DNA of 64,000 nt from Pseudonocardia sp. ICBG1293 (GCF_020131355.1 NZ_JAHLEL010000006.1:1-64000); one strand, 5' to 3'. Shown: positions 29,093 to 39,434, counted from the stretch's first letter. Translations and numbers: made by a program. The notes: a model not told the origin generated them from the sequence alone.

Positions 29093-30361
29093 TCAGCCCA
29101 GGTTCGCCAGTGCCTCGCGGACCGCGGTCGAGGTCGAGGGCACGGTCGCCGTCGGGCCGACCTCTCCGGAGACGGCGTCGAGGGTCTTGAGGCCGTCGCC
29201 GGTGATCATGAGAACGGTCTCGGCGTCGGGGTCGAGCACCCCGGCCTCGAGGAGCTTCCTGGTGGTCGCGACGGTGACCCCGCCCGCGGTCTCGGCGAAC
29301 ACGCCCTCGGTACGGGCCAGGAGCCGGATGCCGGCGACGACCTCGGAGTCGGACACGTGCCCGACCGAGCCGCCGGTGCGGCGCACCGAGTCGAGGACGT
29401 ACGGGCCGTCGGCCGGGTTGCCGATCGCGAGCGACCGGGCGATGGTGTCCGGCTTCTGCGGCTGGATCACGTCGTGGCCGGCCTCGAACGCCCGCGCGAC
29501 CGGCGAGCAGCCGGTGGCCTGGGCGCCGAACACGGTGTACGGGGTGGGCTCGACCAGACCGAGGGTGCCGAGCTCGGTGAATCCCTTGTCGATCTTGGTG
29601 AGCTGCGAGCCCGAGGCGACCGGGACGACGACCTGCTGCGGGAGACGCCAGCCGAGCTGCTCGGCGACCTCGTAACCCAGGGTCTTGGAGCCCTCGGCGT
29701 AGTAGGGCCGGACGTTGACGTTCACGAACGCCCAGTCCTCGTGCTCGGCGGCCAGCTCGGTGGCGAGCCGGTTCACGTCGTCGTAGTTGCCGTCGACGGC
29801 GAGCAGGGTGCCGCCGTAGACGGCGGTGGTGACGATCTTCGCCTGCTCCAGCGAGGACGGGATCAGCACGACCGAGTCCCACCCGGCACGCGCGGCCGCG
29901 GCGGCGACGGCATTGGCCAGGTTGCCCGTCGAGGGGCAGCACAGCACCGAGAACCCGAGCTCCCGATCGGCGGCCAGCGCGACGGCGACGACCCGGTCCT
30001 TGAACGAGTGGGTCGGGTTGCCCGTGTCGTCCTTGATCCAGATCTTGCGGACGCCGAGTGCGCGGGCCAGGTTGTCGGCCTCGATCAGCCGGGTCAGGCC
30101 GGGCTCGGTGTTGGCGTGCTGCTCGACCGTCGAGGGGACGGGCAGCAGGTCCTTGTAGCGCCAGATCGACTTCGGCCCGGCCTCGATGGAGGCGCGGGTG
30201 ACCTCCGGGAAGTCGTAGGCGACCTCGAGCGGGCCGAAACAGCGCGGACACGCGAACTCCGCGGCGAGCGGGATCTCGTGGCGGCACTCGCGGCAGGCGA
30301 GCGCGCGGGCGGAACCCAGGTCGTAGGCGGAGGTCGTTTCGGGCGCAGCAGTGAGAGTCAC
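29093..30361 (-). CDS. thrC: Threonine synthase
   Basis: 422 aa. It converts O-phosphohomoserine to threonine with PLP. An N-terminal zinc-ribbon-like CRECRHEIPLAAEFACPRC precedes the PLP fold; the Lys is in NPTHSFKDRVV and the phosphate loop in CCPSTGNLANAVAAAAARAG. It starts with GTG 30361, and the ribosome binding site GAGGAG is part of the 3' strand of the SAM-I riboswitch P1 helix. Its position between comEC and holA is not the usual mycobacterial order. The coding frame on the opposite strand is the one left open by comEC. Confidence 0.95.
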   Translation of the reverse strand: MTLTAAPETTSAYDLGSARALACRECRHEIPLAAEFACPRCFGPLEVAYDFPEVTRASIEAGPKSIWRYKDLLPVPSTVEQHANTEPGLTRLIEADNLARALGVRKIWIKDDTGNPTHSFKDRVVAVALAADRELGFSVLCCPSTGNLANAVAAAAARAGWDSVVLIPSSLEQAKIVTTAVYGGTLLAVDGNYDDVNRLATELAAEHEDWAFVNVNVRPYYAEGSKTLGYEVAEQLGWRLPQQVVVPVASGSQLTKIDKGFTELGTLGLVEPTPYTVFGAQATGCSPVARAFEAGHDVIQPQKPDTIARSLAIGNPADGPYVLDSVRRTGGSVGHVSDSEVVAGIRLLARTEGVFAETAGGVTVATTRKLLEAGVLDPDAETVLMITGDGLKTLDAVSGEVGPTATVPSTSTAVREALANLG

Positions 30362-30369
30362 GAGATCTC

Positions 30370-30519
30370 CTCATCTGTCCCGCCGTTCGGGGCGGGCCGG
30401 AATTGGCACCGTGTTCGTCGCCGGCCTCGCTGCACAGGATGCGCAGGGTCGGGCGGATCGTCGTGCGACGCCGGTTGCCGGGGCTTCAACGGGCCGTTCC
30501 CTCTGCCCCTCTGGATGAG
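30370..30519 (-). promoter_or_regulatory. SAM-I (S-box) riboswitch upstream of thrC
   Basis: Read on the minus strand, the leader has every S-box landmark: CTCATC (P1 5', 30519-30514), GGCAGAGGGAACGGCCCG, TTGAAGCC, CGGCAACCGG, GGTGCCAATTCC, and the P1 3' strand GATGAG (30375-30370). The 3' strand runs into GAGGAG, the thrC ribosome binding site. Binding of S-adenosylmethionine would close P1 and hide this site, so control is probably translational and switches thrC off at high SAM. Confidence 0.9.
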
Positions 30520-30661
30520 CCATATGCGGTTGTGGTGCTCCGGACGCAGGGCGCCGGAATCGTCCACGACCGTACGCGAGCGGGGTGCCCCACCGCCAGA
30601 CGGCGTCCTCCGGTCGGGACGCGGCTCACCCGGTGTCGGGGGTGTGGGCCACGATGGGGGT

Positions 30662-31630
30662 GTGAGCAGCACGAGCGAACCGGGCCCGCTGCAGCTGGTC
30701 GTGGGGGACGAGGAGTTCCTGGCCGAGCGGGCGGTGTCCGACCTGGTCCGGCGCGCCCGGCAGCGCGACCCGGACACCGAGCTGCGTCGCTTCCGTACCT
30801 CCGAGGTGGCCCCCGGCGAGCTCGCAGGCCACCTCAGTCCCTCCCTGTTCGCCGAGGGCAGGGTGATCGTGCTCACCCACGGTCAGGACGCGAACAAGGA
30901 CATGACCGCCGCCATCGCCGACTACGTGAAGGCCCCGGCCGACGGGATCGTCCTCGTCGTGCAGCACGCCGGGGGAGCGAAGGGCAAGGCGGTGCTGGAC
31001 CTGATGCGCAAGGCCGGGGCGCACACCGTCACCTGCAACCGGATCACCCGCGCCGACGAGCGGTCGGACTTCGTGCGCGACGAGGTCCGTCGCCACGGCG
31101 GCACCATCACCCCCGGAGCGCTCGCCGTCCTGGTCGAGGCGGTCGGATCGGACCTGCGGGAGCTGGCGGCCGCGGCCGGGCAGCTCGTCGCGGACACCGG
31201 CGGCACGGTCGACGAGACGGGGGTGCGGCGCTACCACCGCGGTCGCGCCGAGTCCTCCGGCTTCGCGGTGGCCGACGCGGCGGTCGCGGGGGACCGGCGG
31301 GCGGCGATGGAGGCGCTGCGCTGGGCGCTGGTGCTCGGCGTCCCGCACGTCCTGATCGCCGACGCGCTCGCCGACTCGGTGCGCACCCTGGCCAAGGTCG
31401 GCTCGGCCGGGCGGGGTGACCCGAACCGGCTGGCCGGCGAGCTCGGCATGCCGCCGTGGAAGATCCGCAAGGCGCAGCAGACGGTCCGGCAGTGGCGCCC
31501 GGAGCAGCTCGCCGTCGCGATCGCGGCGACCGCGCAGGTGAACGCCGACGTCAAGGGCGTCGCGGCGGATGCAGGCTACGCGCTGGAGCGGGCGGTGCTG
31601 GCGGTCGTCTCCGCCCGCTCCCCGCGCTGA
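30662..31630 (+). CDS. holA: DNA polymerase III subunit delta
   Basis: 322 aa. It opens the sliding clamp in the clamp loader. The start GTG 30662 gives GPLQLVVGDEEFLAERAVSDLVRRA, then the Walker-like weak region, GRVIVLTHGQDANKD, ELAAAAGQLVADTGG and the C-terminal helical collar (ALVLGVPHVLIADALADSV ... ALERAVLAVVSA). The order matches mycobacteria (holA next to rpsT). The open comEC frame reaches into this gene in the same phase. A perfect hairpin follows the stop. Confidence 0.92.
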   Translation: MSSTSEPGPLQLVVGDEEFLAERAVSDLVRRARQRDPDTELRRFRTSEVAPGELAGHLSPSLFAEGRVIVLTHGQDANKDMTAAIADYVKAPADGIVLVVQHAGGAKGKAVLDLMRKAGAHTVTCNRITRADERSDFVRDEVRRHGGTITPGALAVLVEAVGSDLRELAAAAGQLVADTGGTVDETGVRRYHRGRAESSGFAVADAAVAGDRRAAMEALRWALVLGVPHVLIADALADSVRTLAKVGSAGRGDPNRLAGELGMPPWKIRKAQQTVRQWRPEQLAVAIAATAQVNADVKGVAADAGYALERAVLAVVSARSPR

Positions 31631-31680
31631 GCGCGAGGCCGGGGAGGGGAGCCGGTCCGCCCGATCGGGGCCGTGGACAC

Positions 31681-31718
31681 GACGACGGCGCCGCCCCGGG
31701 TGGGGCGGCGCCGTCGTC
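31681..31718. terminator. 17-bp perfect hairpin, bidirectional terminator
   Basis: GACGACGGCGCCGCCCC pairs perfectly with GGGGCGGCGCCGTCGTC around a 4-nt loop (31698-31701). It separates the convergent holA and rpsT. No T-run. Confidence 0.85.
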
Positions 31719-31733
31719 GGAGGAACCGGTGGC

Positions 31734-31997
31734 TCAGGCCTGCACGTCGTTGAGACGCTTGGCCAGGGCCGACTTGCGGTTCGCCGCCTGGTTCCGGTGG
31801 ATGACGCCCTTGCCGGCCGCCTTGTCGAGGGCCTTGGCCGCCTTGCGCTGCAGCTCCACGACGTTGTCGGCGCCGGAGTCGGCGGCCTCGCGGAAGTGGC
31901 GGATCGCGGTCTTGACCGACGACTTCACCGACTTGTTGCGCTGCCGGCGCTTCTCGTTGGTCTTGACTCGCTTGATCTGCGACTTGATGTTGGCCAC
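31734..31997 (-). CDS. rpsT: 30S ribosomal protein S20
   Basis: 87 aa, basic, binding 16S rRNA early in assembly. [25 protein letters not shown] at the start and [21 protein letters not shown] at the end are characteristic. GTG 31997 is the start; the longer frame is an artefact. Confidence 0.96.
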   Translation of the reverse strand: MANIKSQIKRVKTNEKRRQRNKSVKSSVKTAIRHFREAADSGADNVVELQRKAAKALDKAAGKGVIHRNQAANRKSALAKRLNDVQA

Positions 31998-32168
31998 GTC
32001 TGCCTCTGGTCTTCCTGCCTGCTGGTCGGCTGGTGAGTGTTCTCGTCCGGGTCCGCTCCGGCGGCACCGAACAGCATCACTGGAGAGAGGGTCCAGGCCG
32101 TTTCGGGCGAGCACGCCGAGCGCTCGACGCACAAGGTTACCAGCGGCGTCGTCGCACCCTGTGCCGGG

Positions 32169-32633
32169 TCACCAGACGCGGTAGGGCAGGAACTTCCCGT
32201 TCAGGGTGATCACGGTCCGGTCGCCCTTGGGATCGGGGACCCGCTGCAGGTCCAGCTCGAAGTCGATGGCCGAGACGATGCCGTCGCCGAACTCCTCGCG
32301 GACCAGCTCCGAGATGGTCGTGCCGTAGACCTGGACCATCTCCGAGAGCCGGTAGACCAGCGGATCGGTGAGGTCCACCGCGGACGCGCCGCGGACCGGC
32401 GGGAGGGTGAGCGCGTCGACGACGTCGGGATCCAGGTCGAGCAGCGAACCCGCGGTCTCGGCCTGCTCGCGGGTCAGCGTCTGCTGCCCGAGCAGGGCCG
32501 AGGTCGACCACTCGACGGGGTGGCCCAGCGCCTCGGCGATCTTGTCCCAGGTCAGGCCCAGCTTCTTCTTCCGCGCGAGCACGACGCGCGCGGCGCCCAG
32601 TCGGTCGAGCGGGGGGACGGGGGTGACCGACAC
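32169..32633 (-). CDS. cynS: Cyanase (cyanate hydratase)
   Basis: 154 aa, matching the E. coli enzyme length. It decomposes cyanate with bicarbonate to ammonia and CO2. The C-terminal catalytic region YRLSEMVQVYGTTISELVREEFGDGIVSAIDFELD carries the Arg, Glu and Ser equivalent to E. coli R96, E99 and S122. The N-terminal HTH-like part has ALLGQQTLTREQAETAG. GTG 32633 follows GGAGGA by 6 nt. No carbonic anhydrase or cyanate transporter is adjacent, so it is a stand-alone nitrogen or detoxification gene. Confidence 0.95.
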   Translation of the reverse strand: MSVTPVPPLDRLGAARVVLARKKKLGLTWDKIAEALGHPVEWSTSALLGQQTLTREQAETAGSLLDLDPDVVDALTLPPVRGASAVDLTDPLVYRLSEMVQVYGTTISELVREEFGDGIVSAIDFELDLQRVPDPKGDRTVITLNGKFLPYRVW

Positions 32634-32863
32634 GGTGACTCCTCCGGGTGGGGGGTGGCGTACCCGTTCGATCGTGCGCGATCGACGACCCGGCGGCAAC
32701 GCCGGGCCGCGCCGCGTGAACGGCGTGTGACGACCTGCGGTGCCACCGCGGCGGCCGCCCGGCCCGACATGGGACGATGGGTCCCAGTGCCCCGAGCCCC
32801 GAGTGCCCTGAGCACCCGAAGTGCCCGAAGCCCCACGCATGAGCGAAAGCCGAGTACAGCCGA

Positions 32864-34726
<1,863 letters not shown>

Positions 34727-34745
34727 GTCCTCGCCGGACGCGAAG

Positions 34746-34777
34746 CGGGCCCGACCCCCGGCTGGGGGTCGGGCCCG
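34746..34777 (+). terminator. 14-bp perfect hairpin after lepA
   Basis: CGGGCCCGACCCCC and GGGGGTCGGGCCCG pair perfectly around GGCT. It is located after the lepA stop and before the end of the convergent MarR gene. Confidence 0.85.
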
Positions 34778-34814
34778 ACGTGTACGTGGTGGGGGCGGGG
34801 AGCGGGGGAGCCGG

Positions 34815-35285
34815 CTACATGACCGAGCCCGCCCGGGGGCCGGGGATCGGCCCGTCGCACGGCGCGGGCCGGGCGGCGGGGGCACGGCGCGGCGACAGGA
34901 TGCGCTGCACCCGCGAGCAGACGGACTCGACGACCGTCCGTCCCTCGGCCGACAGGTGCACCAGCACACGGCGCCGGTCGAGCGGGTCGGCCGACCGGTA
35001 GGCCAGCTTCTTCTCGACGAGGCGGTCCACGATCCGGGTGGCCGTGGGGGCGGGCAACGACGTGTGTCCCGCGACCTCGCCCATGCTGCGGCCGGTGCCG
35101 CGGGCGAGCATCAACAGGACGCGCCAGCCGTCACGGCTGACGTCCGTCGAGGACGGGTTGGTGGACAGGGCTGTGGCCACGGCGTGGTCGACCCGATCCA
35201 GGAACTCGACGACACCCGCAGCTCCAGGCGTCGGGGCAGCCATGGTGGCAGTCCCCGACGCCCGTCGACTCAAAGGCTCGGTCAC
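34815..35285 (-). CDS. MarR-family transcriptional regulator
   Basis: 156 aa. The winged helix is in SMGEVAGHTSLPAPTATRIVDRLVEKKLAYRSADPLDRRRVLVHLSAEG, a classical MarR motif with the Asp-x-Arg-(R)2 wing. Start GTG 35285 lies about 9 nt after the TACAGT -10 (35299-35294), leaderless type; ATG 35243 is an alternative. The targets are unknown; the nearest same-strand gene is the dehydrogenase 180 bp upstream. Confidence 0.85.
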   Translation of the reverse strand: MTEPLSRRASGTATMAAPTPGAAGVVEFLDRVDHAVATALSTNPSSTDVSRDGWRVLLMLARGTGRSMGEVAGHTSLPAPTATRIVDRLVEKKLAYRSADPLDRRRVLVHLSAEGRTVVESVCSRVQRILSPRRAPAARPAPCDGPIPGPRAGSVM

Positions 35286-35464
35286 GATGACGCACTGTAC
35301 TTGCCGAACGGGCGAAATCCGACCCTGTCCTGGGCAAACGTCCCCCGAGCGCTGGGCGGTCGTCACGCAGCGATGACGAGCAAGCCGACGACCAGCGATT
35401 TCGTAGACCGCTTGACGTGACCCAACGACATCACGACTGCATCACACCCGGATCACGTAACGCC

Positions 35465-36430
35465 CTAGCGGGTCAGGACGATCTTCCCCGCCGTGCGGCC
35501 CGCGGCCATCGCCTCGAACGCCTCCTTCGCGGACTCCATCGGCAGTTCGGTCCCGATCTCCGGCGCGATCCCGGCCGTCGCCACGAAGTTCGTGAGGTCG
35601 GCCAGCTCCTGACGGGTGCCCATCGTCGCCCCGACCACCTCGAGCTGCAGGAAGAACAGCCGCTGCAGGTCCGCGGGCGGGTTCGGGCCGGAGGTCGAGC
35701 CGCAGATGACGATGCGCCCACCGGGACGCAGCGCCCGCATGGAGTGCTTCCAGGTGGCCTCGCCGACCGACTCCATCACGGCGTCGACCTTGCCCGGCAG
35801 CTTCGCCCCGGACTCGAAGGTGGCGTGCGCCCCGAGCCGCTCGGCCAGCGCGCGCTTCTCCTCGTCGCGGCCGGTGACCCACACCTCGAAGCCCGCGGCG
35901 CGGCCCAGCTGGATCAGCGCCGTCGACACACCGCCGGAGGCACCCTGGACGAGCACCGTCTGGCCGGGCTGCAGCCCCGACTTGGTGAACAGCATCCGGT
36001 ACGCGGTCAGCCAGGCGGTGCCGAGCACGGCGCCCTGGCCGGAGGTGAGGCCCTTCGGGGCGGGGACCGCGTTGCGCGCCGGGACGATCACCTTGTCTGC
36101 CATCGTGCCCTGGTGGCGCTCGGTCAGCAGGGTGCGCTTCGGGTCGAGGGTCTCGTCGCCGCGCCAGTCCGGGTCCCCGATGATCGGGTAGAGGACGACC
36201 TCGGTGCCGTCGTCGAGGGTCCCGGCACCGTCGCAGCCGAGGATCATCGGGAACTGGTCGGGCTTGATGCCGACCCCGCGCAGCGTCCACAGGTCGTGCA
36301 TGTTGAGGCTGGCGGCGGAGACGTTCACGGACACCCAGCCGTCGGGGACCTCCGGGTCGGGCCGCTCGCCCACGACGAGGGAGTCGAGGGGAGCGTCGGC
36401 GTTGGGCTCCTGCGCGTAGACAGCGAACAT
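35465..36430 (-). CDS. Zinc-independent MDR-family (quinone oxidoreductase-like) dehydrogenase
   Basis: 321 aa. GroES-like N-terminal part (VSVNVSAASLNMHDLWTLRGVG, LGCDGAGTL) and the NAD(P) fold with VLVQGASGGVSTALIQLGRA. The Cys ligands of zinc alcohol dehydrogenases are absent, so it belongs to the quinone/enoyl reductase branch. The substrate is unknown. The start ATG 36430 is preceded by TAGGTT. Confidence 0.9.
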   Translation of the reverse strand: MFAVYAQEPNADAPLDSLVVGERPDPEVPDGWVSVNVSAASLNMHDLWTLRGVGIKPDQFPMILGCDGAGTLDDGTEVVLYPIIGDPDWRGDETLDPKRTLLTERHQGTMADKVIVPARNAVPAPKGLTSGQGAVLGTAWLTAYRMLFTKSGLQPGQTVLVQGASGGVSTALIQLGRAAGFEVWVTGRDEEKRALAERLGAHATFESGAKLPGKVDAVMESVGEATWKHSMRALRPGGRIVICGSTSGPNPPADLQRLFFLQLEVVGATMGTRQELADLTNFVATAGIAPEIGTELPMESAKEAFEAMAAGRTAGKIVLTR

Positions 36431-36474
36431 GGCCCCGAACCTAATGCCTGGGCCCGGGGGCTACCGTGTGGAGT

Positions 36475-36657
36475 GTGCGCACGATCATCAACGGCTGGGA
36501 CGCGTTCGAGCTGTGGCTCACCGGCCTGCCGTTCGTCGCGCAGGTCCTGTTCGTGACGGTGGTGGTCCTGCCGGCCTGCGCGCTGGTCGCGATCGGTGCC
36601 GACCGTGCCACCCGGCGGTTCGACACGCCGCGCGGGCGTCGCGACGACGGGGCCTGA
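36475..36657 (+). CDS. Small membrane protein
   Basis: 60 aa from GTG 36475, which is 7 nt after TACCGT (36462-36467), a leaderless arrangement; GTG 36466 is an alternative. A single long hydrophobic helix (GLPFVAQVLFVTVVVLPACALVAIGA) follows WDAFELWL and precedes a charged tail RATRRFDTPRGRR. Small proteins of this type (often PGPGW-like neighbours) are common in actinobacteria; no function known. It converges with the sirtuin gene with a 5-nt gap. Confidence 0.6.
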   Translation: MRTIINGWDAFELWLTGLPFVAQVLFVTVVVLPACALVAIGADRATRRFDTPRGRRDDGA

Positions 36658-36662
36658 GCCGC

Positions 36663-37508
36663 TCAGACCGGCTGCGCCGCGAGCGCGGCCAGCGCCTGCG
36701 AGCAGCCCGCGTCGACACACACGTCGGCGAACTCGTCGCCCCGGGTGACCCCGCGGTTGATGATCACGACCGGTACCGCGGTCCGGTGCGCGGCCCGGAC
36801 GAACCGCAGCCCCGACATGACGGTCAGCGAGGAGCCGGCGACGAGCAACGCACCGTCCTCGGGGGCCAGCGAGGCCACCATCGCGTAGCAGCGGGCCACC
36901 CGGTCCTTGGGGACGTTCTCCCCGAAGAACACCACGTGCGGCTTGAGGACCCCGCCGCAGGTCGCGCACGGCGCGATCCGGAACCCGTCGGTGATCTCCA
37001 CCGCGGCGTCGCCGTCGGGGGCGGTCTCGACCTGGGCACTGCGCGCCTCGGTGAAGCCGGGGTTGAGCGCGGTGAGCCGGGCCGCCAGCGCGTCGCGTGG
37101 GGTGACGCGACGACAGTCCAGGCAGACGACCTCGTCGATGCGTCCGTGCAGGTCGACGACGCCGCGGCTGCCTGCCACCGAGTGCAGGCCGTCGACGTTC
37201 TGGGTGATCAGCCCGTCGACGACTCCGGCGGACCCCAGTGCGGCCAGCGCACGGTGGCCCGGGTTGGGATCGGCGCGCCGCATCCGTGCCCAGCCGACGT
37301 GGCTGCGCGCCCAGTACCGTCGCTGCGCGGGCTCCCCGGAGACGAACTCGGAGTAGGTCATCGGGTTGCGCGGGCGCGAGCCCGGGCCGCGGTAGTCCGG
37401 GATGCCGGAGTCGGTGGACAGCCCGGCCCCGGTCAGGACGACGAGCCGCCGGCCGGCCAGCAGGTCCAGTGCGGCGCCCGGGTCGGTGCTGACGACGGGG
37501 ACGCTCAT
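36663..37508 (-). CDS. NAD-dependent protein deacylase of the sirtuin family
   Basis: 281 aa. The Rossmann motif is VLTGAGLSTDSGIPDYRG, the active site TQNVDGLHSVAGSRGVVDLHG with its His, and two zinc Cys pairs are CLDC and CATC. It removes acyl groups from lysines using NAD. ATG 37508 is chosen; a longer frame to 37787 adds Pro/Arg-rich sequence and is rejected. The 410-bp stretch upstream is empty. Confidence 0.93.
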   Translation of the reverse strand: MSVPVVSTDPGAALDLLAGRRLVVLTGAGLSTDSGIPDYRGPGSRPRNPMTYSEFVSGEPAQRRYWARSHVGWARMRRADPNPGHRALAALGSAGVVDGLITQNVDGLHSVAGSRGVVDLHGRIDEVVCLDCRRVTPRDALAARLTALNPGFTEARSAQVETAPDGDAAVEITDGFRIAPCATCGGVLKPHVVFFGENVPKDRVARCYAMVASLAPEDGALLVAGSSLTVMSGLRFVRAAHRTAVPVVIINRGVTRGDEFADVCVDAGCSQALAALAAQPV

Positions 37509-37923
37509 GGGCCCCAGGGTAGGCCTGCTCGGCGGCTCCCCGCCCCTCGACGGCGCCCCCACCGCACCGCCCCGCACGCCCTCCGCCCCCATCCGGTCGC
37601 GGTGCCCCCCGTGCCGGACCGTGACCGGCCCTCGCCCCGGGACAGGGCCACGGCACCCCGCATCGCGCCGAGCCGCGGCACACCCTCCGGGCGGGCGGGA
37701 TCCCCGGCGTCCCGGGACTCGCCGACCGACGCGCCATGTCCCCGCCCGGGACCCGGCTGCGGCTGCTCCTGGTCCGGGCCGGGTCACCGGGACCCGAGGC
37801 CCGGCACCCGGTACCCGACGACGTCCGGCGTCGTGCGGTGTGGCTCGACCCCGCCTGCCCCGAGGCCCGCGTCGTCATCGGGTACGAGGGCGGGACCGCT
37901 CCGGGCGGGGCGGGGTGTGGGGC
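37509..37923. other. Long intergenic stretch without recognisable feature
   Basis: Between the sirtuin start and the enoyl-CoA hydratase stop lie 415 bp of C-rich sequence. Several frames are open but have proline/arginine-biased composition of the shadow type, and I see no repeat, tRNA or regulatory motif. A short ORF from 37736 on the plus strand (MSPPGTRLRLLLVRAG...) looks somewhat better but runs into the hydratase gene and is not supported. Confidence 0.5.
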
Positions 37924-38712
37924 TCAGCCCTGCGGCACCCAGGACGGCGTCCGCTTCTCCCCGAACGCCCGGATCCCCTCCTGGCCCTCCTCGGAGGCGA
38001 AGTACGAGGCGGACAGCGTGTTCATCGCGGCGAAGTCGTCGGCCATCGTCGCCGGGCGCTCCCGCCGCAGCATCGCCTTCGCCCCCGCCAGCGCCCCGGG
38101 TGCACCGAGCCGCAGCATGCCGGTGTAGCGGGCCACCTCGTCGTCGAGCTCCTCGGCCGGGACGGCGCTGTTGATCAGCCCGACGGCCGCCGCGCGCCGC
38201 GCGTCGAACGTCTCCCCGGTCAGGAAGAGCTCGTGCGCGGCGCGGGCGGACAGCCGGGGCAGCACGGTCACCGAGATGACCGCGGGCACCACACCGATGC
38301 GGACCTCGGAGAAGGCGAAGGTGACGGTCTCGGCGGCGACGGCGATGTCGCACGCGGCCACGATCCCGACCCCACCCGCCCGGGCCGGGCCGGACAGCCG
38401 GGCGACGACCGGCTTGGGGGAGTCCCACAGCGTGGTGAGGATCCGTGGCACCTCGGTGACGCCCTGCTGCTCGGCGCCCGCACCGCGGGACTCCTTCAGG
38501 TCCATGCCCGCGCAGAACACCGTGCCGGTGTGGGTCAGCACGACCACCCGCACCGCGTCGTCGGCGATCGCCGCGTCGAGGTGGGCGATCAGCTCCCGGC
38601 GCAGCTGCGCCGAGAGCGCGTTGCGGTTGCGCGGCGAGTCCAGGGTGATCGTCGCGATCCCGGCCTCGACGGCCAGGTGGACGAGCTCGGGCGAGTCAGC
38701 GGTGTCTGCCAC
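37924..38712 (-). CDS. Enoyl-CoA hydratase/isomerase
   Basis: 262 aa crotonase family. The CoA-binding loop is in VFCAGMDLKE, the oxyanion glycine loop is SGPARAGGVGIVAACDIAVAAETVTFAFSEVRIGVVPAVIS. The Glu residues of classical hydratases appear only as SEV in the second half, so either hydratase or isomerase activity is possible. Start GTG 38712. The gene ends the convergent-free stretch and is followed on the same strand (upstream) by OsmC, 17 bp away. Confidence 0.88.
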   Translation of the reverse strand: MADTADSPELVHLAVEAGIATITLDSPRNRNALSAQLRRELIAHLDAAIADDAVRVVVLTHTGTVFCAGMDLKESRGAGAEQQGVTEVPRILTTLWDSPKPVVARLSGPARAGGVGIVAACDIAVAAETVTFAFSEVRIGVVPAVISVTVLPRLSARAAHELFLTGETFDARRAAAVGLINSAVPAEELDDEVARYTGMLRLGAPGALAGAKAMLRRERPATMADDFAAMNTLSASYFASEEGQEGIRAFGEKRTPSWVPQG

Positions 38713-38729
38713 CCCTGCAGACTAGGAGG

Positions 38730-39179
38730 TCACGCCTTCTTCCAGTTGTTGGTGATCGACACACCGGCGAGTGCGAAGAGCTGGGAGACCGGGCAGCGGC
38801 GCTCGGTCTCGCGGGCCAGCTCGGCGACCTGCTCCTCGGTGCCGTCGGTGGCGATCACCGCGTCGATCCGCAGGTTCTGGAACGTGGTCTCGCCCTCGCG
38901 GTGGGTGCCGGCCGTCATCGTCGTCGGGTTGAAGTCGGCGGCCACGTCGAAGCGCACGTGCTCGATCGTGATGCCGAGCTCCTTGGCGATGATCGCGCTG
39001 GTCACCTGGTTGCACGAGGACAGCGAGGCGAGGGTGTAGGCGAGCGGGCTGGGGTGCTCGTCCTTGCCGCCGAAGGCGGGGTAGGCGTCGGTCTCGATGA
39101 CGTAGTCGGCGCCGTCGACCGCGACGGTCTGCGCGACGCCGGTGCCCTGGCCGCTGACGGCGAAGGTGACGAGAGGCAT
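38730..39179 (-). CDS. OsmC/Ohr-type peroxiredoxin family protein
   Basis: 149 aa. It has the two redox Cys typical of the family: SLSSCNQVTSAIIAKELG and ETERRCPVSQLFALAGVS. These proteins reduce organic peroxides with the aid of low-molecular-weight thiols. ATG 39179 follows TGGAG. A 19-aa Cys-containing leader peptide ORF lies 44 bp upstream on the same strand, implying control by sulfur/cysteine supply. Confidence 0.9.
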   Translation of the reverse strand: MPLVTFAVSGQGTGVAQTVAVDGADYVIETDAYPAFGGKDEHPSPLAYTLASLSSCNQVTSAIIAKELGITIEHVRFDVAADFNPTTMTAGTHREGETTFQNLRIDAVIATDGTEEQVAELARETERRCPVSQLFALAGVSITNNWKKA

Positions 39180-39223
39180 GGTGGGTCTCCAGGTGTGAAG
39201 GGGGTGGCGGGGGTCGGGGTGGG

Positions 39224-39283
39224 TCAGTGACCGGGACAGAGCGCCCCGGCCGTCCGGCCCAGGTCGATGTGCAGCCTCCGCAC
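39224..39283 (-). CDS. Leader peptide upstream of osmC
   Basis: A 19-aa ORF, VRRLHIDLGRTAGALCPGH, from GTG 39283 to TGA 39224. The RR-x-HIDL-x-R-x3-ALC layout and length match the sir leader in this window (VARRHVDLNRTRSALCRRR), including Cys at position 16. Such RRHVDL-type ORFs precede sulfur-related genes in actinobacteria and probably sense cysteine by ribosome stalling near the Cys codon. It is too short for the usual gene finders. Confidence 0.65.
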   Translation of the reverse strand: MRRLHIDLGRTAGALCPGH

Positions 39284-39410
39284 GAGCGCAATCACGCTGG
39301 ACAGTGAACCGCACCGGTCGGTTGTGCGCGACATGACGAAGTCGACCGAACCGCCGACCGGGGCGGACCGATGCACCCGGTGGCGCCGGTCGACGGGCGG
39401 GTCTACTGTC

Positions 39411-39434
39411 GTAAGCGGAGATGGCTCCGTTTAC
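39411..39434. promoter_or_regulatory. Operator palindrome at the LLM gene promoter
   Basis: GTAAGCGGAG (39411-39420) and CTCCGTTTAC (39425-39434) are inverted copies with one mismatch and a 4-bp spacer. It lies just after the TACTGT -10-like box at 39404-39409 and 12 bp before the gene, the position and form of a TetR-type operator. No such regulator is adjacent. Confidence 0.6.

Noticed and set aside
27227..31630. A 1467-codon ComEC-HolA fusion protein
   Set aside because: The middle third is the antisense of thrC and has no domain. holA has its own start at 30662. The open frame is reported as an oddity, not as a real protein.
37736..38128. Plus-strand ORF opposite the enoyl-CoA hydratase
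   Set aside because: Most of it overlaps the hydratase gene in antisense, with no ribosome binding site and no domain.
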